Source: Fibrobacter intestinalis
Lineage (GTDB): Bacteria; Fibrobacterota; Fibrobacteria; Fibrobacterales; Fibrobacteraceae
DNA length: 56,578 bases
Assembly (NCBI RefSeq): GCF_900167415.1
Contig: NZ_FUWU01000018.1
Location: 1 to 56,578 of the forward strand
Reading direction: 5' to 3'
Below are positions 23,481 to 30,464 of the stretch, one piece after another. The first letter of the stretch is position 1. Every line of letters begins with the position of its first letter. The position numbers and the translations under genes were made by a program. The notes beneath the pieces were generated by a model, which saw only the letters and a list, made by a program, of their open reading frames with translations, was not told where the DNA came from and ran no database searches.

Positions 23481-24164
23481 ATGGTATTGAATCACAAAAT
23501 CGATTTGTTCGCTATCTATGCGGAGCTACATCAGGAACTGCGAAAGCATAACATTCGATTTTCTAAAAGCGGTTTCCCGCACTTCAGAAAATCTTTTTTC
23601 GCTGTTCAGAAACCCTCAGAGATTCTTCCTTTCCGGAATAGACTTCAGACTAAAGACAAAAGTAGTACGGCTTTATGCACTTTCTGCGACGACGAATTCA
23701 TTTATCCACGTCTAAAAAAATTAAAGGAAAACTTACCTGAATATAAAGAGTATTACGCAATGGTAGTCTTCGATTTGAGTCCCCGTGCGGAATGGAAAAC
23801 GGAACAGCAACGTTTTAATATTTGTTTGAATCAAATGGCGGCTATTTATTTAGCATTAAACGGAGTGAAACTGATAGGAAATTTTCGTATAGGGGATAAC
23901 TCTACATATGACGCTCTTCATAGTTATCCGGAAGGTATTTCATTCTGCGTTGGGACTCTCGGTTGTACAAAGCAAAGTAGTCCAAGTGACGCCTTCCTTT
24001 TTGAGCAGAAGTTATTCATTAAAACTCCAAAAGAATGTTGGCTGTATGGTAGCGAAGATAAGCAAATCATCAAAATACTCAATGATTATGGCGTAAAACA
24101 TAAAGTCTTTAAGGATTTCAGAACACGATCCTATGCAAAATCGCAGGAGGTTGCTAATGGCTGA
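23481..24164 (+). CDS. DUF4417-like protein, first gene of the cassette operon
   Basis: A 227-residue protein of unknown function that I read as a distant DUF4417 member. The order CDDEFIYPRLKKL, VVFDLSPRAEW, RFNICLNQMAAIYLALNGVK, NFRIGDNSTYDAL and ISFCVGTLGC parallels the family pattern of a DDxxF motif, a PDFS-like motif, an asparagine-arginine helix, an IPNxRWGD-like strand and a SIGTYGC-like motif. No signal peptide or membrane segment. The ATG follows AAAGG. It overlaps the next gene by eight bases, so the two are probably coupled. It is transcribed from the promoter at 23282 and faces away from the XRE/ImmA gene. Confidence 0.68.
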   Translation: MVLNHKIDLFAIYAELHQELRKHNIRFSKSGFPHFRKSFFAVQKPSEILPFRNRLQTKDKSSTALCTFCDDEFIYPRLKKLKENLPEYKEYYAMVVFDLSPRAEWKTEQQRFNICLNQMAAIYLALNGVKLIGNFRIGDNSTYDALHSYPEGISFCVGTLGCTKQSSPSDAFLFEQKLFIKTPKECWLYGSEDKQIIKILNDYGVKHKVFKDFRTRSYAKSQEVANG

Positions 24165-24588
24165 CACTAAACACGATTATCGAGTAAAGGTATTTTTTCA
24201 AAAAGTAAAAGGTTTCTTTTCAAAAAGATTGGATCTTTTGTTCGAAAGAGCTCAAAAAGAATCATTTCTCTACAAGAAAAATTGGCAAAAGGTGAACATT
24301 AATGCATTTGTAAAAAAATTTGCTTCTGGAGCCAAAGGCGAAATTAGCGAAGATGGAAGAAAAATTTTTTACCAAAGCAAGCATAATAATTTAAGAGTTG
24401 TCGCCGATGTTGCAGGTGGCTATTGCCGATTGGAAGATACGACAAAACGCGGCAAAGAACGCTTCCTCGACATCAACGGCAACGATGCTAGAAACTATAT
24501 TAACAGCAGGGGCAAAAAGCAGGGTAGAAACAACGCTCAGTTCAATGCTGCAACCCATTTTAAAATCTTAAAAAGAAAGGAGATGTAA
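24157..24588 (+). CDS. Basic 143-residue protein, toxin-like C-terminal module (tentative)
   Basis: A lysine- and arginine-rich protein. The start is ATG at 24157, six bases after a perfect AGGAGG that lies inside the end of the previous gene. The C-terminal ~55 residues (GGYCRLEDTTKRGKERFLDI, then GR-NAQFNAATHFKI) recall small C-terminal modules seen in polymorphic toxins and phage proteins, but this is only an impression and no catalytic site can be named. The N-terminal half is charged and helical. It is followed two bases later by a small acidic protein with its own strong Shine-Dalgarno, an arrangement typical of effector plus antidote pairs. No export signal. Confidence 0.6.
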   Translation: MADTKHDYRVKVFFQKVKGFFSKRLDLLFERAQKESFLYKKNWQKVNINAFVKKFASGAKGEISEDGRKIFYQSKHNNLRVVADVAGGYCRLEDTTKRGKERFLDINGNDARNYINSRGKKQGRNNAQFNAATHFKILKRKEM

Positions 24589-24590
24589 TT

Positions 24591-24983
24591 ATGCAAGAAC
24601 CGCATGAACCTTGGCGACGTATGTTAGTGCCCATAAATCAACAAGGTTTAGAAATTGATATGCTGCAAATGGGAGACCCATGCACTGGGAATTTTAAAGA
24701 GTGGGCTATTACGACAGAGGAAATGAATTCGATAATCAATTCCATTCTCTTTGACTATTGTAAAAGATTCAATGTGTATATAGATTCCTCCGAAGACTGC
24801 GTATTGGGCAAGGAATGTATTGCTGAAGCGTTGGAGATGGCGAAGGAATTTCTTCAAAAGTGCAGTACGAGATTTTTTCAGAAGCGTAGCAAGAAAGAAG
24901 TGCTAAAGAGGGCAGTCCAAAAACTCATTGAAGCTCTGGAATTTGCGAAATCCACTGATATGCCGATATGGTTCTGGTTCTAG
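24591..24983 (+). CDS. Small acidic hypothetical protein (immunity/antitoxin candidate by position)
   Basis: 130 residues with no recognised family. The ATG follows AAAGGAGATG, which overlaps the stop of the preceding basic protein. The N-terminal half is acidic (EIDMLQMGDPCTGNFKEWAI, and VYIDSSEDCVLG). The second half is helical and basic (FFQKRSKKEVLKRAVQKL), and the end is aromatic (MPIWFWF). The near-zero gaps to the genes on both sides show a tight operon. A role as an antidote to the 24157 product is inferred only from order and charge. Confidence 0.6.
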   Translation: MQEPHEPWRRMLVPINQQGLEIDMLQMGDPCTGNFKEWAITTEEMNSIINSILFDYCKRFNVYIDSSEDCVLGKECIAEALEMAKEFLQKCSTRFFQKRSKKEVLKRAVQKLIEALEFAKSTDMPIWFWF

Positions 24984-24984
24984 T

Positions 24985-25356
24985 ATGCCCAACTGTTATT
25001 GCTACCAAAAATTTTTTAACCTGATGGAGACGGATTTTATCGATTTGAAGAAACTTCGTTATACAAAACCAGTGACACTCCCTTTATGTTCGTTTACGGA
25101 ACGCCGGAATCTCTTTGACAATCCGTCTTCGAAGCTGTTGCGTTTCATTAAAGTTTCCTGGCTGGATTCTCATATTGATACGGAAGCTGATTTCAAACTT
25201 TTGCTTCGCCAGATGCATGATGTGGGAACTATCGTGATTATCGACGACAGGGAAAAATGCAACAACTCTATTTATAAAGCTTACTCCAAGGAAATGCTCA
25301 AAAGCTACATCAGAGCTTTTCTAGATAGCGGCATTTCCTGTTTTTGGAAGAAATGA
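24985..25356 (+). CDS. Hypothetical protein, last full gene of the cassette operon
   Basis: 123 residues from ATG 24985, one base after the stop of the previous gene; the frame opens earlier but that part overlaps the neighbour. No family recognised. It starts with MPNCYCYQKFFNL and contains a mixed alpha/beta pattern with TIVIIDDREKC as a probable strand-turn. It ends TGA overlapping the ATG of a 19-residue ORF (ATGA). A barstar-like or other small immunity fold is possible but not shown. Confidence 0.55.
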   Translation: MPNCYCYQKFFNLMETDFIDLKKLRYTKPVTLPLCSFTERRNLFDNPSSKLLRFIKVSWLDSHIDTEADFKLLLRQMHDVGTIVIIDDREKCNNSIYKAYSKEMLKSYIRAFLDSGISCFWKK

Positions 25357-25412
25357 ACTTGCATATCGCCGTTCGAATCAGGCTTGAACAACTCGGAGCA
25401 GAAGTTTGGTGA
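25353..25412 (+). pseudogene. 19-residue ORF, probable truncated gene at the cassette end
   Basis: ATGA overlap with the preceding stop opens MNLHIAVRIRLEQLGAEVW and then stops. The coupled start codon suggests that a further operon gene once began here. The stop lies about 85 bp before the insert junction, so most of the gene seems lost. It is too short to be placed in a family. Confidence 0.35.
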
Positions 25413-25496
25413 CTATAAAATCGGCAACTCTAAAAAATTTGGCTCAGGAATTAAATGTGATTGATTTGGGCAAATATTTTTATGGCAAGGATAAAA

Positions 25497-25655
25497 AACA
25501 AAAGCCACAGCTTCCGGCAACTCTATGGTCGTAAACGTCCGCTCATCGCCCCATCGAACATTCGGAATTTGATAAATGCCGCAGTGTTGCAAGAAGCTTG
25601 CGTTTCGACGAGATAGGAACAAGTTCGCGATTTGGGCGCAAAGAGGCGCGTCCAC
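25497..25655 (-). pseudogene. DUF4417-family protein, upstream fragment
   Basis: The minus strand reads DAPLCAQIANLFLSRRNASF, then QHCGIYQIPNVRWGDERTFT and ELPEAVAFV. GIYxIPNxRWGDERT is the central DUF4417 motif. The frame continues to 25413, but past 25497 it reads inserted DNA. Together with 21663-21896 it forms one gene cut by the 3.6-kb insert. Upstream of 25655 the frame stays open only to a TGA near 25725 and no good start is seen, so the N-terminal part has also decayed. Confidence 0.72.
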
Positions 25656-26011
25656 AAGCTTGACCTCATTTTTCTCCTTTGCAATTGGCCAATACGTGTT
25701 TTTGCAGCACCAAAAGATGATAAATCAAGATTAAACGGTTAGTAATACTTCAGCCTTATAGCAATCGTTTATTCGAACTGCGCCAAAGTTCGCCCAAATA
25801 TAGATACCATTTTCCAAAATAGGCGGCAAATCGAAAAAAGATGCCTTTTTGAAAATCACCTTTTCAAATCCCCAGATTTTCTTTATCCTGTTTAATAAGT
25901 GCGAAAATCCAGACTGAGACGTGGCGTGCATCATCTGCTCTTATCCTATCTCTATAAAAAACGATTCCCGTTTCCGAGAACCGCCTTCATCCGATTTGCC
26001 GTTTGGCAAAA
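25656..26011. other. AT-rich gap with one doubtful small ORF
   Basis: About 356 bp between the DUF4417 fragment and fabZ. A minus-strand ORF of 67 codons (25731-25934, starting MMHATSQSGFSHLLNRI and ending CYKAEVLLTV) is the only candidate. It has no recognised family and could be part of the decayed N-terminus of the DUF4417 gene. No terminator or tRNA was found. Confidence 0.3.
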
Positions 26012-26491
26012 TCAAATCATCGTGGCACTGAAAGTTGCGCTGCAAACCACCGCATCGTCCGAGCGGATTTCCCCGCTAAAGAAAAGAATGCCGCGACGCA
26101 TTTTGTCAAGGGAGACGCGGACCTCAAGCCGGTCGCCGGGGCGCACGGGTTTGCGGAAACGGCAGCCATCCACGCCCATAAAGGCGGGACGCTTTCCCGA
26201 GCATTCCTGTTCGCAACAAAGACTGGCAAGAATCGCTCCGGCCTGCGCCATCGTTTCTATTTGAATGACGCCGGGCATCACCGGCTCTCCCGGAAAATGC
26301 CCCTGAAAGAAGGGTTCGTTAAAGGAAACATTTTTGGCGCAAACAATCGACGGCACTTCTGCGGACGCTTCCAAAGAAAGAACCTGATCGATAAACAGGA
26401 ACGGATAACGATGCGGCAGAATTTTCAGTATCGCCTCGTAATCGTAAAGAACGCCGGGTTTATTCGACTTGGGAAAAGTTTCCAAAAGCAT
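26012..26491 (-). CDS. fabZ: 3-hydroxyacyl-ACP dehydratase
   Basis: Dehydrates 3-hydroxyacyl-ACP in fatty-acid elongation. The 159-residue hotdog-fold protein has the family start ILKILPHRYPFLFIDQVL, the catalytic His in FFQGHFPGEPVMPGV near residue 70, and the Glu in VIQIETMAQAGAIL near residue 84. The ATG at 26491 lies inside the last 32 bases of lpxC, so the two are translationally linked. In Bacteroidetes the two are often one fused lpxC/fabZ gene; here they remain two overlapping genes. Confidence 0.95.
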   Translation of the reverse strand: MLLETFPKSNKPGVLYDYEAILKILPHRYPFLFIDQVLSLEASAEVPSIVCAKNVSFNEPFFQGHFPGEPVMPGVIQIETMAQAGAILASLCCEQECSGKRPAFMGVDGCRFRKPVRPGDRLEVRVSLDKMRRGILFFSGEIRSDDAVVCSATFSATMI

Positions 26492-27317
26492 AATCCAGTA
26501 ACCTCTCTAAAAGTTTTCGATGGGCGATATGCCCACCATTGTGAATTCTGATTTTCAATTTAGGTAAAAAAGGAAGCGGCAGGGACAAATCGCCAATCAA
26601 ATCCAAAATTTTATGCATTGCCGGCTCGTTTTTTTGTCGGAAGGGCGCACCGACAAGCGCACACGCTTCCCCATTCCGCTCCGAAAGCAAAAGCCCGCTA
26701 TGCGCATCCACGCCGGAAAGCAAGCCTGCGGCCTGCGCCTTTACCAAGTCCTCTTCAAAAATAAAAGTCCGCGCGGGAAAAATTTTCACCAGATCCTCGG
26801 CATCGTAAATAGCGCAATACGCCGAATCCGAAAAAGCGCTGTGCGAAATAGAGTACTCCACCTCCAAAGTTTCCGAAGGCGAAATTTCCCAGAAACCGTT
26901 TTCAAATTCCAAACGCTCCCGAAGCGGCACATCGTAAAAAGCCAGTTCCTGCGGAATGCCCGCCAGAGAACGAACGGCTTCATACCACGGGTACGCGCTC
27001 CCGTCCAAAAGAGGAAGCTCGCCAGAAAGCGCCTGGACTTTAAAGCGCATTTGCGGATAAAGCAAAAACACCGGAGCAAGATGTTCCAGCAAAGAAATTC
27101 CCTCTTCCGGATTTTTAAAAAGACCCGAAGAACGGAGGGAAAGAAAATACAGCCGCCGGAACGAATCCGCATCGTCCGAAGCCCAAAGAAGTTCGCCGGA
27201 CGGTAAGAGCCATTCGATTTTCGGCAACGCAAGACGGTCGCAAGAAATCCGCACGCCGGCATTTTTCAACGACAGCGAATGGGAAAAAATTTCGGTTTCA
27301 AAGACGGATTGTTTCAT
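26460..27317 (-). CDS. lpxC: UDP-3-O-acyl-N-acetylglucosamine deacetylase
   Basis: Catalyses the committed, zinc-dependent step of lipid A synthesis. The 285-residue product keeps the three zinc ligands: His in SLLEHLAPVF near residue 70, and His and Asp in HKILDLIGDLSL near 242. The GHIAHRKLL motif near 267 carries the catalytic His. LPLLDGSAYPW matches the family IMDGSAxPF segment. Overall the sequence is more divergent than usual, notably the N-terminal domain. The start chosen, ATG 27317, gives MKQSVFETEIFSHSLSL and leaves 10 bp after the Nudix gene; the open frame continues upstream but overlaps that gene. Its last 32 bp overlap fabZ. Confidence 0.88.
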   Translation of the reverse strand: MKQSVFETEIFSHSLSLKNAGVRISCDRLALPKIEWLLPSGELLWASDDADSFRRLYFLSLRSSGLFKNPEEGISLLEHLAPVFLLYPQMRFKVQALSGELPLLDGSAYPWYEAVRSLAGIPQELAFYDVPLRERLEFENGFWEISPSETLEVEYSISHSAFSDSAYCAIYDAEDLVKIFPARTFIFEEDLVKAQAAGLLSGVDAHSGLLLSERNGEACALVGAPFRQKNEPAMHKILDLIGDLSLPLPFLPKLKIRIHNGGHIAHRKLLERLLDYAFGNFSQVE

Positions 27318-27327
27318 GAGCAAGTCT

Positions 27328-27873
27328 TCACGCAGAAAGTCCATACAGAAAAAAAGCGGCAATCTGGTGCGGGTGGCAAATTTCCCCCGCGCGCATTTTT
27401 TGCATGACTTCTTCCGTGGAAAAGGAAAGGGTTTCAATTTCTTCGCCCGAGTCGAAACGCGTACTTCCCTGCGCGGAAACGCCCGTTGCCCGAACGACAA
27501 AAAAATGCCCGCGATGCCTATCCGGATTGACCGGAAGCTTTGCCACTAGTTCAAAAGCACCGCCTCCAAAAGCGCACTCCTCTTGCAATTCCCGCTTTGC
27601 CGCCGCCACCGGAGACTCGCCCGATTCGATAATTCCCGCCGGAAATTCCAGCGAAATCGTTCGGCTGCCGTGGCGATACTGCTTTTCCATCAGCCAAAGC
27701 CCTTCAGCATTCTGCGCTAAAATCAAAACCCAGTCCGGCTGCCAAAGGGTGTAGAAATCCGGAATGACATTCCCGTTCGGCAATTCGCACGTTTCCTTGT
27801 CCACACGCAAATATTTCGTGTCCAAAAGCGATTCCACCGATCGGATTTTCCAAGACTCCAGATTTTTTTGCAT
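27328..27873 (-). CDS. Nudix hydrolase (ADP-ribose pyrophosphatase-like)
   Basis: A 181-residue Nudix-fold hydrolase. The Nudix box is visible as GIIESGESPVAAAKRELQEE, followed by C near residue 100, with the metal-binding glutamates in place. The upstream strand WVLILAQNAEGLWLMEKQYR and the EFPAG just before the box fit the ADP-ribose or GDP-mannose pyrophosphatase subgroup. Substrate not decided. It is followed 10 bp later by lpxC on the same strand, so Nudix, lpxC and fabZ probably form one transcript. Confidence 0.9.
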   Translation of the reverse strand: MQKNLESWKIRSVESLLDTKYLRVDKETCELPNGNVIPDFYTLWQPDWVLILAQNAEGLWLMEKQYRHGSRTISLEFPAGIIESGESPVAAAKRELQEECAFGGGAFELVAKLPVNPDRHRGHFFVVRATGVSAQGSTRFDSGEEIETLSFSTEEVMQKMRAGEICHPHQIAAFFLYGLSA

Positions 27874-27983
27874 TTAGGATTCCTCTAAAAAAGGCCTCAA
27901 CGAAGCCCGATATTTCAACGACTGACCGCAGACAGCAAGCCAATCCATTCAACCGATTTTGAAAATTTCCTTCGCAGTTCCCG

Positions 27984-28718
27984 TTAAAAAGTCGAGTAGG
28001 GGTCCAAAAGGGAATCGTCAAAAGAAATGTCGGGATACTTGTAATGGAATTCCTTTTCCAGCAAGTAGAGCGCGAGTTCCTTGGTCGTCCAATTCTTTTT
28101 CACGCCGATGCTTTCCAGCCCTTTGGTTATCAGCGGAAGCGTCGCTTTCAAATCCAGCTTCCACGCCGAATCGTCCCATTCAAAAATGATGACGGGAACT
28201 TTGGGACTTGACGCCAGCCCGACACTCCCCCTGTCCTTTTTGATTTCAAAAGGCCCGAGCTTTAATCCGGTCGTCCGCACGAACACGCCGCTTTTTCCCG
28301 TGAAAAGGGAGAGCATCCGATAATCTTCATTCAGGTTCGGATCCCATGCCCGCTCGTGCTCAAAAATGCGATAGACAAGAACGGCGAGCATTTCACCAAG
28401 CGGCAATTCTTCGACGCGTTCCGCAGGCAATTCCTTAGCATAACGCTGCAAGGTGTCCGTCCAATAATAAGATGTGTCCGTGAGAAAAACAAGAAGCGAT
28501 TCCGGCGGGATGTTCTCGTTCATTTTTTGGAGCAAAGTGGCGAAAGTCTGTTCGAGCTTCTGCATTTTCTCTTCGGAAGTCTGCTCAAAAGTCACCGCAT
28601 CGGAAGTCTTTGCCGCCGTATGCCCGGCGCAGGCAAAAAGCACGGCAAGGAGGCCGACGAAAAGGAAAAACAATACGCCTTTTGTCGCAGAGAATATTGT
28701 ATTTTTTTGACGATGCAT
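27984..28718 (-). CDS. Predicted lipoprotein
   Basis: 244 residues. A basic N-terminus and hydrophobic stretch (VLFFLFVGLLAVLFACAGH) end in an LFAC lipobox near residue 34, so the mature protein is probably lipid-anchored. The mature part is helical (KLEQTFATLLQKMNENIP) and then mixed, with VPVIIFEWDDSAWKLDL; no family recognised. It ends in DDSLLDPYSTF. The ATG at 28718 has AGGA seven bases upstream. That ATG shares the palindrome ATGCAT with the possible start of the divergent gene. Confidence 0.7.
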   Translation of the reverse strand: MHRQKNTIFSATKGVLFFLFVGLLAVLFACAGHTAAKTSDAVTFEQTSEEKMQKLEQTFATLLQKMNENIPPESLLVFLTDTSYYWTDTLQRYAKELPAERVEELPLGEMLAVLVYRIFEHERAWDPNLNEDYRMLSLFTGKSGVFVRTTGLKLGPFEIKKDRGSVGLASSPKVPVIIFEWDDSAWKLDLKATLPLITKGLESIGVKKNWTTKELALYLLEKEFHYKYPDISFDDSLLDPYSTF

Positions 28719-29204
28719 CGCGATTCCTATTTGAAAATGCCGCTGAACGAACTGCTCAAAGCCTGCAAAGTTTCGGGCTTTCAAGGCGGCGGTCCCGGCG
28801 GTCAGTTCCGCAACAAGACCAATTCCGGAGTCGATCTTCGGCTGTCCGCATTCAATTTAGCAATCAAATCTTGCGAAAGCAGGAGCGCCAGCGAAAATAA
28901 GGTGCACGCATTGCACCGGATGCGTCTGGCCATTGCCCTAAACGTCCGAGAAGCACCCAAAGCGACAAGCGAATTGAAATTTCCGGGAAGCATGGGGCAC
29001 ATCCAGCCTTCCAACGAGGCCTACCCGCAATTCATCGCGGACGTTCTGGATATCGTCGCCGCCAACGGAGGCGATACGAAAGAAGCGGCAAACGCCTTCG
29101 GGCTGACGCCAACCGCCCTGACCCGCATTCTCCATGCGAACAAGGCGGTGCTCGCCAAAGTGCAAGAGCTGCGCGCTGCCGGGCGCAAGCCGCCACTACG
29201 CTAA
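28713..29204 (+). CDS. Peptide-chain-release-factor-like protein with GGQ motif
   Basis: 163 residues. The GGQ motif lies in GFQGGGPGGQFRNKTNSGVD near residue 27, with downstream SEN and HALHRMRLAIAL. This is the RF-1 catalytic domain, as in ArfB/YaeJ and related stand-alone hydrolases that release peptides from stalled ribosomes. The N-terminal codon-reading domains of RF1/RF2 are absent. A C-terminal ~70-residue helical segment with GLTPTALTRIL is extra and may bind nucleic acid. The start is unclear: ATG 28713 overlaps the start of the divergent gene, and a second ATG lies at 28737. Neither has a Shine-Dalgarno. Confidence 0.78.
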   Translation: MHRDSYLKMPLNELLKACKVSGFQGGGPGGQFRNKTNSGVDLRLSAFNLAIKSCESRSASENKVHALHRMRLAIALNVREAPKATSELKFPGSMGHIQPSNEAYPQFIADVLDIVAANGGDTKEAANAFGLTPTALTRILHANKAVLAKVQELRAAGRKPPLR

Positions 29205-29325
29205 CAATTTGATTGGGCACAAGAATCAAAATACCCCAGACCATCTCAAAAGGCGAATTATTTCCCGATGAATTTACACCCATCCCAACTTTTCCTCACA
29301 AAGGAAAAACTATTTTCTATAGGCA

Positions 29326-30078
29326 ATGCAAAATAAAATGAAAATAATCTCTTTGTTCAGCGGTGCCGGAGGACTGGACATAGGCTTTCATGAAGCGGGC
29401 TTTCAAACAGCCGTCTTGGTAGAAAGGGACTCGGCTTGTTGCAACACTCTTCGCACAAATATGCCCGAAGTTCCTGTTATTGAAGGCGACATCAACGAAA
29501 TTCCGACGGAATGTATTTTGAATGCAGGCCATTTGAAACCTCTTGAAGCAGCTCTTGTAGTTGGCGGACCTCCTTGTCAAAGTTTCAGTTTGGCCGGAAA
29601 AAGAATGGGCCTGAACGACCCTCGCGGTAAACTCGTTCTTCAATTCATCCGGGTTGTGCGTGAAGCCCTGCCCGTCGGATTTGTTATGGAAAACGTACGG
29701 GGACTTGCCAACTGGGAACACGGAAGGGCTTTGAATGCCATCATTGAAGAGGCCACTCAACCAATACAATACAAAGGCAAAACATACCAATACGAAGTCA
29801 AGTATCAAATTTTGAACGCGGCTTCTTATGGAGTCCCCCAATTTCGCGAGAGAATTTTTATTGTCGGAAACAGGCTACACATTCCATTTGTCTTTCCGGA
29901 ACCTATTTATGGTTTTTCACAAAGCGAACAGACTCCAAATCTATTCGACAAAAAATTAAGGCCTTACAAAACAGTACAGGACGCCATCGGAAAACTTCCT
30001 CCAGCAACTGCTCCATCCGAAACAGCAAGGCGAGTTGCATCCTCTATTAAAGGGAGAATAGAAAAGCATGGTTATTAA
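29326..30078 (+). CDS. Cytosine-5 DNA methyltransferase, N-terminal part (frameshifted)
   Basis: 250 residues carrying the catalytic half of a C5-methylase. Motif I is FSGAGGLDIGF, motif IV is VVGGPPCQSFSLAG with the nucleophile Cys near residue 85, motif VI is GFVMENVRGL, and motif VIII is PQFRERIFIVG. The frame then enters the target-recognition region and stops at 30078. The next ORF continues the protein in another frame. Removing one G in the sequence CATGGTTATT near 30070 would rejoin them as EKHVIKNHEAT. This may be a real frameshift, a sequencing error, or a natural two-subunit enzyme. ATG 29338 is an alternative start. Confidence 0.9.
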   Translation: MQNKMKIISLFSGAGGLDIGFHEAGFQTAVLVERDSACCNTLRTNMPEVPVIEGDINEIPTECILNAGHLKPLEAALVVGGPPCQSFSLAGKRMGLNDPRGKLVLQFIRVVREALPVGFVMENVRGLANWEHGRALNAIIEEATQPIQYKGKTYQYEVKYQILNAASYGVPQFRERIFIVGNRLHIPFVFPEPIYGFSQSEQTPNLFDKKLRPYKTVQDAIGKLPPATAPSETARRVASSIKGRIEKHGY

Positions 30079-30463
30079 AAATCACGAAGCTACAGCCCAT
30101 GCGCCTTCAACCATAGAAAAAATAAAGAAAGTGGGCATCGGGGAAAAACTTGCAGACAAAGAAAAAATTTTTGGAAGTGCCTACAGAAGATTAGACCCGA
30201 ACCGTCCATCGCCAACCGTCACGCGGAGCGGCTACAGGGATTTTATCCATCCTAAATACGACAGGACACTAACCGTGCGCGAATTAGCTTGTTTGCAAAC
30301 TTTTCCACTGGAATGGGAATTTACAGGTGTCCGGCTAGATTCCTACAGCCACTCCCGAAATGTGGCAATGACCCAATTTGGCCAAGTCGGAAATGCGGTT
30401 CCCCCCGTTCTTGCGGAAGCTGTAGCCAAAGCCGTAAAAGAACAAATTATGAAGGAAAAATAA
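30068..30463 (+). CDS. Cytosine-5 DNA methyltransferase, C-terminal part
   Basis: 131 residues. It overlaps the previous ORF by 11 bp and holds the rest of the target-recognition domain (FGSAYRRLDPNRPSPTVTRS, motif IX region) and motif X (FGQVGNAVPPVLAEAVAKAV). An ATG at its 5' end (MVIKNHEAT) could allow separate translation, although no Shine-Dalgarno is evident. Split but active C5 methylases exist (AquI-type), so function is not excluded. The stop is one base before the ATG of the nuclease gene. Confidence 0.85.
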   Translation: MVIKNHEATAHAPSTIEKIKKVGIGEKLADKEKIFGSAYRRLDPNRPSPTVTRSGYRDFIHPKYDRTLTVRELACLQTFPLEWEFTGVRLDSYSHSRNVAMTQFGQVGNAVPPVLAEAVAKAVKEQIMKEK

Positions 30464-30464
30464 A

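Larger units (their letters stand above)
21895..25496. mobile_element. About 3.6-kb insert interrupting a DUF4417 gene
   Basis: The insert is bounded by a 4-bp direct repeat AACA at 21891-21894 and 25497-25500. Removing the insert and one copy of the repeat rejoins the two halves of the DUF4417 gene in frame. It carries an XRE/ImmA-IrrE gene on the minus strand and at least four small genes on the plus strand, and is AT-richer than its surroundings. There is no recognisable integrase, recombinase or transposase. The termini both start with T-runs (read inward, TTTTTTTTTGCATTATC and TTTTATCCTTGCCATAA), a weak terminal similarity. Confidence 0.68.

Noticed and set aside
21895-25496. Prophage or integrative conjugative element
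   Set aside because: An ImmA/IrrE-XRE gene is typical of such elements, but no integrase, structural, replication or transfer gene is present and the insert is only 3.6 kb.
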